This document shows, in pieces, positions 33,164 through 43,700 of a stretch of 64,000 nt of DNA; position 1 is the first letter of the stretch, and every line of letters begins with the position of its first letter. The notes under the pieces are model-generated. The model saw only the letters and a list, made by a program, of their open reading frames with translations. It searched no databases and was not told where the DNA came from. The translations under genes and the position numbers were made by a program. The stretch is from Herpetosiphon aurantiacus DSM 785 (lineage in GTDB: Bacteria; Chloroflexota; Chloroflexia; Chloroflexales; Herpetosiphonaceae). The stretch is taken from NCBI GenBank assembly GCA_000018565.1, contig CP000875.1, forward strand, positions 2,123,199 through 2,187,198. The letters run 5' to 3'.

Positions 33164-35659
33164 CTACCCCGCGAGCACAAAGCCAATCACTTGATCAAGT
33201 TTGAGTGTTTGGCCGTAACTCCAAGCTTCGCGCCAGACATTGCTTGGTTGTTGGTTTTGCAGCCACATGCCAAATTGCTGCGATCGCGCCTGATCGATTG
33301 GTGGATGGGGCAATTGACGTTGTTCACGTTGAAACCATGCATAGCTCAGCAGATAGGTGGCGGTCTGATGCTGTTGATCATAGGCCAGTAGCGCGGCAAA
33401 TTCTTCTAAACAATGCAAGACGTTTTCTTGATTGTCGTGCATTTGCCAGAGCTTGAGGCTTTGTTCGAGGGCGTTGCGGGTTGGTTGATAGTGGCCTAAA
33501 GCTCGCTCGGTTTGAGCAATCCGCAGCCAAGAAACCGCAATATCACCTTTGATGCCGAGCTGCTGGCGCTCGACCAAACTCTGTTGATGCCACGTCAGTG
33601 CTTCGGTGTAGCAGCGTTTGTAGAAGGCAACATGGCCTTGTAATGATTGATACCACGATGATCGGAAGGGATCAAGCCGGAGTTGTGGCGAATGCCCCAC
33701 CAAATCAAGGTAGCGGCTAGCTTGATCAAGATCGTTGAGATAGATATTTAATTGAGCCAGCAGCAAATGATTAATGCTCAAAAGCCAATACTCAACGCTC
33801 GACTCAAAATAATTAAGGCTTTGGTTGAGCCAGCGGGTTGCTTGCACATATTGATGTTTGCGCATCATAATCAACCCAAGCAACAAGTAACATGTGGCAA
33901 TCCCCTGTTGATCATTCAATTGTTGACATAAATCGAGGGCGCGTTCGAGATAGCCCAACGGGAGATCAAGGCAATGATGAATATTGGTTACAATGCCTGC
34001 GCCTAGAGCCGCCCGCGCTTGAATAATGGGCGAATCGACGTGATTTAACGCTTGATCGACTGCGCTGAGCCATTGCCAAGCCTCCATAAAATGGCCATGA
34101 CCATACCAAAATTGGCTCAGTGCTGCAAACAGCCGTAAAAAGCCATGATACTGTTGTTGATTGAGGCATAAACGTAAAACCGCTTGCCAATGATGAAACT
34201 CCGACTCAAGCTGCTCGAGCAGCTGAATTTGCTCTTTGCCGCGCAGTTCGCGATCAATTTTTTCGGCGAGTTCAATGTAATAATTAATATAGCGTTGGGT
34301 ATAATGATGCGTTTGTTGTTGCTCAGCTAACAAACTCGCCGCAAACTCACGAATTGTCGCCAACATGCCAAAGCGTGAATTGCCTTGAGGGTCGGGTCGA
34401 TGAATAACCAGACTTTTGGCAACGAGGCTGGCCATACAATCAAAAATATCATCGTTCGATGGTGCCAAATCGGCGCAAACCGCCACAATCGCCTCGAAAT
34501 CGCTATCGGTTGCAAAAACACTGAGCCGCGCAAAGATCTGTTGTTCGTTGCTATCAAGCAGTTGATAGCTCCATTCAAGTGTGCGTCGCAGGGTGCTTTG
34601 ATGCGCCGGAGCATCGCGCATGGTGTTGGTTAAGATGCCTAATCGATTGCTTAACCGTGCCAGTAGCGTGGTTGGCGTAACAAATTGGGTGCGTACTGCC
34701 GCCAATTCGATCACCAAGGGCAAGCCATCAAGATGTTGGCAAATTTGGGCGATGGTTGCTGCTTGGCTATCGTTGATTTGCCACTCATGGTTACTAGCTT
34801 GGGCACGCTGGCAAAAAAGTTGTACCGCTGGGTTCTGCCAAATCGCACTCAGATTGCTGCTTTGCGGGTCGGGCGTAGGAAAAGGATGCAGCCAAAAAAG
34901 ATGTTCGATCCGGAGTTTTAGGCTTGTCCGTGAGGTTACCAAGATTTTCAAGCCGCTGCATTGCGCCAATAACTGGGCTAAACCAAGATTAATTTCGCTC
35001 AAATGCTCGCAATTATCTAAAATCAGCAAGCTATTTTTTTGGCCGATTAATGCACTAATTTGCTCGATTAAGGTCATGGAGCTATTGGCCGAACGCCCGA
35101 GCATATTGGCAATATCGACCCAAAAATCGGCAATTGTGGTGCATTGAATGCCTTCAACATACCAAATTCCATCGCAAAAATGGCCGAGGCTGGCCCAACC
35201 AACGGCCTGAGCGACCCGCGTTTTGCCAACCCCAGGCGGGCCGATCACGGTAATCAAGCGATGTTGCGGGTGCTGTAACAACTTGGTAAGCGTTTCAACC
35301 TCGCGTTCACGGCCAATTAACGGGTAGGGCAACATTGGCAAGGTATGCGGCGTAGCGGCAATTGCTGGCTTGGCCTGGGCTACCTGCGGCTGAAGATGCT
35401 CCAGATGATCTGGCAACGAGAGTGCTTGCAGCGCGGTGTCGGAGTTGGCGAAGTCGTGCAAGATCCGCATATCGCTGGCTGGTAACTCAAGCACCATGGC
35501 CAACCGCTCTAAAAATGCTGCCGATGGTGCTAAACCACGCTCAACCTTGCGGTAGGTCACCGTGGCATAGTTAAGTTGTTCGGCAAATTGGTCTTGACTA
35601 TATTGTAATTCATGGCGTACATGACGGAGCCATGCAGCAAACGCTTGGCGCTGCTTCAT
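33164..35659 (-). CDS. STAND-type transcriptional regulator (XRE HTH, NB-ARC ATPase, TPR)
   Basis: 831 residues. The N-terminus is an XRE-type helix-turn-helix (YSQDQFAEQLNYATVTYRKV). Then an NB-ARC/STAND NTPase: LIGREREVETL, Walker A GPPGVGKT (140-147), Walker B SLLILDNCEH, KILVTSRTSL and GLPLVIELAA. The C-terminal ~400 residues are TPR-like helical repeats for ligand or partner sensing. Such proteins switch between ADP- and ATP-bound forms to control transcription. It is transcribed divergently from the lipopeptide operon, so it is the best candidate for its regulator (inference from position). AGGAGG lies ten bases before the ATG. Confidence 0.9.
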   Translation of the reverse strand: MKQRQAFAAWLRHVRHELQYSQDQFAEQLNYATVTYRKVERGLAPSAAFLERLAMVLELPASDMRILHDFANSDTALQALSLPDHLEHLQPQVAQAKPAIAATPHTLPMLPYPLIGREREVETLTKLLQHPQHRLITVIGPPGVGKTRVAQAVGWASLGHFCDGIWYVEGIQCTTIADFWVDIANMLGRSANSSMTLIEQISALIGQKNSLLILDNCEHLSEINLGLAQLLAQCSGLKILVTSRTSLKLRIEHLFWLHPFPTPDPQSSNLSAIWQNPAVQLFCQRAQASNHEWQINDSQAATIAQICQHLDGLPLVIELAAVRTQFVTPTTLLARLSNRLGILTNTMRDAPAHQSTLRRTLEWSYQLLDSNEQQIFARLSVFATDSDFEAIVAVCADLAPSNDDIFDCMASLVAKSLVIHRPDPQGNSRFGMLATIREFAASLLAEQQQTHHYTQRYINYYIELAEKIDRELRGKEQIQLLEQLESEFHHWQAVLRLCLNQQQYHGFLRLFAALSQFWYGHGHFMEAWQWLSAVDQALNHVDSPIIQARAALGAGIVTNIHHCLDLPLGYLERALDLCQQLNDQQGIATCYLLLGLIMMRKHQYVQATRWLNQSLNYFESSVEYWLLSINHLLLAQLNIYLNDLDQASRYLDLVGHSPQLRLDPFRSSWYQSLQGHVAFYKRCYTEALTWHQQSLVERQQLGIKGDIAVSWLRIAQTERALGHYQPTRNALEQSLKLWQMHDNQENVLHCLEEFAALLAYDQQHQTATYLLSYAWFQREQRQLPHPPIDQARSQQFGMWLQNQQPSNVWREAWSYGQTLKLDQVIGFVLAG

Positions 35660-35722
35660 CGCATTTCTGCCTCCTGAGTGAATTCTGCATTCTACCCATC
35701 AACGCTGTGCCTTGGAAGAAAT

Positions 35723-35771
35723 CCAGTAATCGGCCATTGGTGGGAACTACCAATTACGAATGGCCTACTGG
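35723..35771. promoter_or_regulatory. Nested inverted repeat between regulator and megasynthase operon
   Basis: CCAGTA and GGCCATT (35723-35738) pair with AATGGCC and TACTGG (35759-35771), and an inner TTGGT/ACCAA stem closes the loop. It sits about 65 bp upstream of the STAND regulator start and 220 bp before the FAAL gene. Confidence 0.6.
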
Positions 35772-35862
35772 GTTGCACAGTTAATCAACACACACTCACC
35801 CATCGTTTAATCATTGTTTACTACCGTCTGTAATCATCGTTCAGATCAGTGTTCCAAAACAA

Positions 35863-35903
35863 GATCACCAGCGATACGTTAAGCGATACCCTAAAACGAT
35901 CAC
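35863..35903. promoter_or_regulatory. Phased GATCAC/GCGATAC direct repeats upstream of FAAL gene
   Basis: GATCACC (35863), GCGATAC (35871), GCGATAC (35883) and CGATCAC (35897) follow one another at roughly 8-14 bp intervals, with a TTAAG after two of them. Near-helical phasing is typical of cooperative activator sites; the binding protein is unknown. Confidence 0.4.
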
Positions 35904-35992
35904 TTTAAGCGCCTATCAATATCAGGTTAATAGCTGTTGTTGCCATGCTGGGTGTGGTGTAATGCCTTGCAGTTGAACAGTGTGAGGTTGTT

Positions 35993-37732
35993 ATGCTTGA
36001 TCATGATCTGATGTTGGAGGCGGGTGGCAGTTCTGCGACGATTCAATCCAACCCTGCAAGTTTTGTTGAAATTATTCTTCAGCGGGCCAAAACCACTCCT
36101 GAAGCGATTGCGCTTAATTTTTATACAGCTGATGGCTATCGTACCAGCCTATCATATGGCTTATTGGCGCAGCGTTGCCAAGCAATTGCTGCCGTTTTGC
36201 AACGGGTGACCAAACCAGGCGATCGCGCTTTGCTATTATACCCGCCTGGCTTGGGTTATGTGGAAGCATTTTTTGGCTGTTTATTCGCTGGCGTGATTGC
36301 CGTTCCTGCTTATCCGCCGCGACCCAATCGCCGCGATCAACGTTTGGAAGCAATTATTAGTAATGCTCAAGCACGGGTGATGCTGGCAGCCAGCGAGGTC
36401 GTGGCTCAGCAACGCGCTTTATCGCAACAATATCCTGGCCTTGCTCAATTGCAATGGATCGCTAGTGATCTGGTCAATAGCCAATTGGCCAGTATGTGGC
36501 AAGCTCCCAGCATCAATACCCATGATTTGGCCTTTTTGCAATATACCTCTGGCTCAACTTCGCAACCACGCGGTGTAATGGTCAGCCACGAAAATCTGGT
36601 CTATAACTCGGGCTTGATTGCCCAAAGTTTTGGCATCACGGCTGATGATCATGTGTTTATTTGGTTGCCGCCTTACCACGATATGGGCTTGATCGGTGGG
36701 ATTATGCAGCCGTTGTTTACTGGCTGTGAATTAAGTTTGATCGATCCCCTAACCTTTTTGCAACAACCGCTGATTTGGCTCCGCATGATCAGCGATTTAG
36801 GGGTGACGGTCACTGGCGGGCCAAATTTTGCCTACGATTTATGCGTTGCCAAAGCCAAGCCCGAAGCCTTGGCAGGCGTTGATCTAAGCCGTTTGCGGGT
36901 GGCATTTAATGGCGCTGAGCCAATTCGTGCAGCAACCCTTGAGCGATTTAGCCGCACTTTTGCCCCGTTAGGCTTCAAACCTCAGGCCTTCTTGCCGTGT
37001 TATGGCTTAGCCGAAGCCACGCTCTTTGTCAGTGGTGCGCCGCATGCTGCCGAACCAACCACACTCACGGTCGATGCTCAAGCCTTGAGCCAACATCAAG
37101 CGCTGCCAAGTGAGCGTGGGACATTGTTGGTAAGTTCGGGCATGGTGGCCGCGCCGCAAATTGTGGCGATTGTCGATCCTGAGCAGGGCCAGGTTTGTGC
37201 CGATGGTTGGGTTGGCGAGGTCTGCATTCACGGGCGTAGCATTGCCCATGGCTATTGGGATAACTCCGCCGCTAGCGAGGCTACTTTTCAATTGATCTTG
37301 CCTGATGGCAGCGGCCCCTTCCTGCGCACGGGCGACCTTGGTTTTATCCACGAAGGGCAGTTGTATATTACTGGGCGGCTCAAAGACCTGATTATTATTG
37401 ATGGGCGCAATCATTACCCCCAAGACTTGGAATTGAGCGTTGAATTGGCGCATCCGGCAATCCGCCAAGGTGGTTGTGCCGCTTTTGCCGTCGATGGCGC
37501 TGATGGTGAGCAAATTGTGATTGTGGCCGAAATTCGCCGCCCCAATCAAGCCGAAGAAGCGGCTCAGGCTGTGCGCTTGGCCCTCCAGCAACAATACGAT
37601 TTAGCAATTGCCGATTTGATGTGGGTACGGCCTGGTCAAGTGCCCAAAACCTCAAGCGGCAAGGTGCGCCGCCGCGAATGCCGCCAACGCTATTTGAGCC
37701 AAACCCTCAATAGCTTGGAGGGCGAGGAATGA
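35993..37732 (+). CDS. Fatty acyl-AMP ligase (FAAL), lipopeptide starter
   Basis: 579 residues. ANL-superfamily motifs: LQYTSGSTSQPRGVMVSHENL (A3 loop, residue ~184 on), WLPPYHDMGLIGGIMQPLF (FAAL-typical), PCYGLAEATLFVSG, LRTGDLGF and RLKDLIIIDGRNHYPQDLE. FAALs activate a fatty acid as acyl-AMP and pass it to an acyl carrier protein instead of CoA. The stop overlaps the next start (ATGA), and the next protein begins with an ACP, so it loads the fatty acid directly there. GAGG precedes the ATG. First gene of the ~28-kb operon. Confidence 0.94.
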   Translation: MLDHDLMLEAGGSSATIQSNPASFVEIILQRAKTTPEAIALNFYTADGYRTSLSYGLLAQRCQAIAAVLQRVTKPGDRALLLYPPGLGYVEAFFGCLFAGVIAVPAYPPRPNRRDQRLEAIISNAQARVMLAASEVVAQQRALSQQYPGLAQLQWIASDLVNSQLASMWQAPSINTHDLAFLQYTSGSTSQPRGVMVSHENLVYNSGLIAQSFGITADDHVFIWLPPYHDMGLIGGIMQPLFTGCELSLIDPLTFLQQPLIWLRMISDLGVTVTGGPNFAYDLCVAKAKPEALAGVDLSRLRVAFNGAEPIRAATLERFSRTFAPLGFKPQAFLPCYGLAEATLFVSGAPHAAEPTTLTVDAQALSQHQALPSERGTLLVSSGMVAAPQIVAIVDPEQGQVCADGWVGEVCIHGRSIAHGYWDNSAASEATFQLILPDGSGPFLRTGDLGFIHEGQLYITGRLKDLIIIDGRNHYPQDLELSVELAHPAIRQGGCAAFAVDGADGEQIVIVAEIRRPNQAEEAAQAVRLALQQQYDLAIADLMWVRPGQVPKTSSGKVRRRECRQRYLSQTLNSLEGEE

Positions 37733-40700
37733 GTTCCAACTATAGCGCTGCGCAAATTGCAGGTTGGCTGCAAACGCAGATTGCTGAACGTTTGAAACGC
37801 TCGCCCGAACTGGTAGCACTGACGGCTCCGTTTGCTGATCTTGGGCTTTCGTCGCGTGAAGCGGTTGGTTTGAGTGGCGATTTACAGGCATGGCTGGGGC
37901 GCAAAGTCGCTCCAACTGTGCTCTGGGAGTATTCAACCATTCAGGCCTTGAGCGATTTTTTGGCGCACGATCAAGCGCAACAATTGCCTTTGCCAAAGCC
38001 CAAGCCCAGCCAAGCAAGCGCCACTTCCAGCTCGGCAATTGCGATTGTGGCGATGAGTTGCCGCTTGCCTGGAGCCGATTCGCCTGAAGCGTTGTGGCAA
38101 TTGTTGCTCGAAGGTCGTAGCGCAATTGGGTTTGTACCTGCCGATCGCTGGGATGCTCAGGCCTTGTATAGCCCTGAAGCCCGCACTCCTGGCAAAATCA
38201 ACACGCGTTGGGGTGGTTTTCTCGATCAGGTCGATCAATTCGATCCACAGGTGTTTGGCATTTCAGGGCGCGAGGCTAGCCGCATCGATCCTCAACAGCG
38301 CCTAGCTTTGGAGGTTGCTTGGGAAACCTTTGAGCGAGCAGGCATTGCGCCTGATCAATTAGTGGGTAGCGCAACCGGGGTTTTCCTAGGCATTAGTAGC
38401 AATGATTATGCGCGTTTGCAATTTGCCCAGCTTGATCAGCTTGATGCGTATGCTGGCACTGGCAATGCCCATAGCATTGCTGCCAATCGTTTGTCGTATG
38501 TGTTTGGTTTGCAAGGCCCAAGCATGGCGCTTGATACCGCTTGTTCATCGTCGTTGGTCGCTGTGCACTTGGCTAGTCAAAGTTTGCTGGCGGGCGAATG
38601 TGAGCAAGCGCTGGCTGGCGGGGTCAATCTGATTCTCAATCCTGAGTTAAGCGTCACTTTTGCTCAAGCCCAAATGCTTTCTGGCACGGGCGAATGCCAC
38701 ACCTTCGATGCTGCTGCCGATGGCTATGTGCGCAGCGAAGGCTGTGGCATGGTGCTGCTGAAGCGACTCGATGTTGCCGAAGCGGCGGGCGACCCAATTT
38801 TGGCCGTCATTCATGGCTCAGCGGTAAATCAGGATGGGCGCAGCAATGGGTTGACTGCGCCGAATGGTCAGGCTCAGCAGGCGGTTATTCGCCAAGCGCT
38901 GGCCAAAGCCCAGATTCAGCCTGATCAATTAAGTTATATCGAGGCCCATGGCACGGGCACACCCTTGGGCGACCCAATTGAAGTTGCGGCCTTGCAGGCA
39001 GTGCTGGGCGAACGCCAACAACCCTGTTTGCTTGGCTCGCTCAAATCTAATCTTGGGCATCTTGAGGCTGCCGCTGGGATTGCAGGCTTGATCAAGCTGG
39101 TTTTGGCGTTTCAGCAGCAAATAATTCCCGCCCAAGCCAATTTTAAGCAACGCAACCCCCAAATCGAACTTGGCTCAGCCTTAGAAATCGCTACAACCCC
39201 CCAGCCTTGGTATAGCTTTGGCAGTTATGCGGGCATTAGCAGTTTTGGCTTTGGCGGAACTAATGCCCATGTGATTCTCGGTGCTGCGCCGATTCAACCC
39301 AAGCGATTGCCGCAACCAAGCCCAGCTCCAATCCAGTTGTTGGCTTTGCAAGCCAATAGCGAAACTGCATTACGCCAACTTACTGAGCGTTATCAGGCTT
39401 ATTTGGCGCAAACTGAGGTAAACTTGGCCGATATTTGCTGGAGCGCTTACCACCAACGGGCCACGATGCGCCATCGCCTAATAGTCTCTGCTACAGACAA
39501 AATACAAATGCTCGAACGCTTGCAGCACGCTTGGCAAGCTCAAGCCACAGGTAGCATTTATGCTGAGCAACCCCAGCCCGCTCCCCGCATTGCCTTTGTT
39601 TGCTCTGGCCAAGGTAGCCAATACGTTGGTATGGCGCAAACGCTTTATCAAACCCAGCCGCTTGTGCGCCAAATTCTCGATCAAGCGAACAGCATTCTCA
39701 ATGAGTATTTGGCGATTCCACTGCTTGATGTGTTGTATCAGCCGGACCATGGTGCGTTGCTGCGCGATACCCGTTACACCCAGCCCGCCATTTTTGTAGT
39801 GAGCTATGCCCTTGGCCAACTTTGGCGGTCGTGGGGGATTGAGCCTGTCGCTTTGCTTGGCCATAGCATTGGCGAATATAGCGCGGCAGTGTTGGCTGGA
39901 GTTTGGAGCTTTGAGCAGGGTTTGCGCTTGGTCGCCCAACGTGCTCAATTGATGCATGGCTTGCCCGAACATGGCGCAATGCTAGCGATTCGCTCCCCGC
40001 TCGAAAGCATTGAGCCATTGCTCGCACAGCATCAGCTTGATTTGGCGGCGATAAACGGGCCAAATGCCGTAGTTGTCGCGGGCAGCGTGGCAGCCATCAG
40101 CCAATGTGCTGTTGAATTGAATCAACTTAACATAACAAATAAATTGCTTGATGTCTCACATGGCTTCCACTCACGTTTGATGCAGCCGATGTTGGCCGAT
40201 TTCCAACAGGTGCTGAGTGCATATCCCGCCATGGCTCCTCAGATTCGTCTAATTGCCAACCTCGATGGCTCGTGGCACGAACAAGCTCCTAGTGCTGAAT
40301 ATTGGGTCGAGCACACCCGCCAGCCAGTGCAGTTTTATCGCGGTTTGCAAAGCTTGGTTGCTAGCGGCGTGAGCCATATGCTCGAACTTGGTGGCCATAG
40401 CACATTGATCGATCTAGGTCGCCAAGCTGGGCTACCCAATCTGACTTGGCTGGCGAGTTTGCGCCGCCAACAAGCCGATTGGGAAACGCTCTACCACGCG
40501 GCGGCAACGTTGTTGGCTCATGGTTGCCAGCTGAATTGGGCCGCCATGAATCCCGATTATCAACCACAGGCGGTATTACTGCCAACCTATGCTTTTGATC
40601 GCCAACGTTATTGGTTTACGGAAGGAACTGGTATGAACCAAGCTAGCGCTCAACCAACGCCTGCTAGCGCCTCAAGCCGCCATAGCACGATTTTGGCTGA

Positions 40701-43700
40701 ACTTCGCAGCCTGACTGCCAATTTACTCCACGTCAAGCCCGAGCAGATCAATATCCACAGTTCATTTGTTGAAATGGGCGCAGATTCGTTGGTGATGATC
40801 GACGCTGGTCGGGCGATTGAATCACGCTATAACGTGCATATTACGATGCGCCAATTGTTTGAAGATTTGGCTAGCCTTGATGCTTTGGCGCGTTTTCTTG
40901 ATGCGCATGGCACGTTTGAAGCTGAGCCAGCCCCAAGTGAGCCAAGCGTGGTTCCGATTGTCGCCCAAGCGCAACCTGTTGCTCCAGCAGCGGTTACTCC
41001 AGTGGCAGCGGCTGGCTTAGAGGCCGTGGTACAGCAACAATTAGCACTCATGCAACAGCAATTGGCCTTGTTGGCAGGCCAACCAGCGGCAGTAACCCCG
41101 ATTCAGCCAGTAACTCCAGCTAGTGCAACCCCTGCGACCCCAGTGATTAAGCCAGCCTCAACTCCCGCTGCGGCTGCCCCCAAAGCCTATGTGCCCTATC
41201 AACCAGTTCGGCCCGGCTCAATCACGGCCAACGATCTGAGCAGCCAACAACAAGCCCATTTGCAACAATTGATTAAGGATTACACCACGCGGACTGCGAC
41301 TTCCAAGCAGCTGACCCAAGCCTATCGTGCGCAACTAGCCGATAATCGCGAATCAGCGGGTTTTCGCTTCTCGATCAAAGAGATGTTGTATACCTTGATT
41401 TGCGAACGTTCGGAAGGTAGCAAAATTTGGGATGTTGACAATAATCAATATCTTGATTTGACCATGGGTTTTGGAGTTAATTTATTCGGCCATCGACCTG
41501 AAATAACCACCCAAGCTTTGGCGAACCAACTTGCTCAAGGCTATCAGCTTGGCCCACAAACCCGCTTGGCAGGCGAAGTTGCCCAATTAATTTGCCGAAT
41601 TACGGGTATGGAGCGGGTGGCGTTTTGCAATTCGGGCACTGAGGCAGTGCTCACGGCAATTCGCGCTGCTCGCACGGTGACTGGCCGCAAAAAAATAGCG
41701 CTGTTTGCTGGCTCGTATCATGGGTTTTATGATGCAACCTTGGCGACTGCCCAAGCTGGAGCCGCCACCCGTTCGGTTCCGCTAGCGCCTGGCATTCCTC
41801 AAGGGATGGTCGATGATATTGTGGTGTTGGATTATGTCACGCCTGAGAGTTTGGTCACGCTTGAGCAATTGCTGCCCGAATTAGCAGCTGTACTGGTCGA
41901 GCCAGTTCAAAGCCGCCGCCCTGATTTGCAGCCGCAGGCATTTTTGCAAGCTGTGCGCGAATTAACCAAGACTCACGGCAGCTTGTTAATTTTTGATGAG
42001 ATGATTACGGGCTTTCGGATTGCAGCGGGCGGGGCACAGGCTTGGTTCGGCATCGAAGCCGATCTTGCAACCTATGGCAAGATCGTTGGTGGCGGGATGC
42101 CGATCGGCGTGGTGGCTGGGCGGGGCGCGACCCTCGATGCGCTTGATGGCGGCTTTTGGCAATATGGTGACGATTCCTTTCCTCAAGCTGAAACTACCTT
42201 TGTCGCTGGCACCTTCTGCAAACATCCCTTGGCTCTGGCGAGTGCTAAAGCCGTGCTGACAGCGATTGAGCACGCTGGCCAAGGGCTATATGACCAGCTG
42301 AATCAACAAACTGCCAGTTTTGCGGCTGAAATGAACGCCTATTTTGCCCAAGCCGAAGCGCCAATTAGTGTGGTGCATTTTGGCTCGCTCTTTCGCTTTA
42401 GCTTCAAGCAAAACCTTGATTTGTTCTTTTACCATTTGTTGTTGCAGGGCATTTACATTTGGGAAGGCCGTAATTGTTTCTTCTCAACCGCCCACAGCAC
42501 CGCCGACGTGGAATGGCTCAAACGGGCGATTCGCAACGCGGTCGAGGCATTGCAAGACGGCGGATTTTTGCCCAAGCCACAACGTCAATTGAACCAACCC
42601 CACAGCTTTGCCCTAAGCGAAGATCAATATCATCTGTGGGTGCTGGGCCAACTTGGGCAGCACGAGGCGATTGCCTACAATCTGCCAACTGGCTTGGAAA
42701 TTCGCGGCCAGCTGGATTTAGTCCGCTTGGAGCAGGCCTTCAATCTGGTGGTGCAACGCCATGAGAGCTTGCGCACAATCATTGCCAGCGATGGCACGCA
42801 GCAAATTGTTCAGCCCCAGCAGCCAATCACGATTAATTTCAGTGATTTTTCAAGTGCAGCCAATCAGCAACAGGCGCTTGATCAATGGTTTACTCAACAT
42901 AATCAACAAGTATTTGATTTGAGCCAAACCAACCCATTGCGCTGTAACGTGGCGCAGCTAGGGCCAGATCGCTATGCCCTGAGCCTTGTGGTGCATCACT
43001 TGTTGGTTGATGGTTGGTCGGTTGGCGTGATTTTGCAAGAAGTTGCCCAAATGTATCAAGTTTTGAGCGACGGCCAAACCCCGCAATTGGCTCAGCCTTT
43101 GCAGTTTCGCGATTATCTGGCCTGGAAAGCTGGGCGTGATCTGACCACCCAAGCCAATTTCTGGCAAGCGCTGTTTGCCGAGTTGCCAGCACCTTTAGCG
43201 TTGCCAACCGATTACCCGCGCCCAGCGCTCAAAAGCTATGTTGGCCAACGGGTGATGCAAGTATTGGAGCCAGCCAGTTATCAAGCCTTGAAACAACTCA
43301 GCCGCCAATCAGGGGCGACCTTGTTTATGGTGTTGTTGGCGGGCTACCAATTGTTATTGCATCGCCTGACGGGCCAAAACGATCTGGTGGTGGGCATTCC
43401 GGCGGCGGCGCGTTCGTTTGAGGGCAGCGAAACGATTGTTGGTTATTGTGGCAATTTGCTGCCCCTGCGCAGTCGCTTGCAAGCTGAACAGAGCTTTAGC
43501 GATTATCTGCATCTGACTCGCCAGCAACTATTCGATGCCTACGAGAACGAAGATTACTCCTTGGCGCAACTGTTGGCGGTCTTGAACCCAATGCGTGATG
43601 CCAGCCGCTCGGCGATTGTTGAAACCTTGTTCAACTTTGAGCCGCCGACACCTGCTCCCAACTTTGGTGGGCTGGAAACCAGCTTTGTGCCTCAATCAAT

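Noticed and set aside
35900-35992. TGTTGT-N17-TGTAAT as promoter of the FAAL operon
   Set aside because: The -35 hexamer matches consensus poorly; an activator-dependent promoter elsewhere in the gap is as likely.
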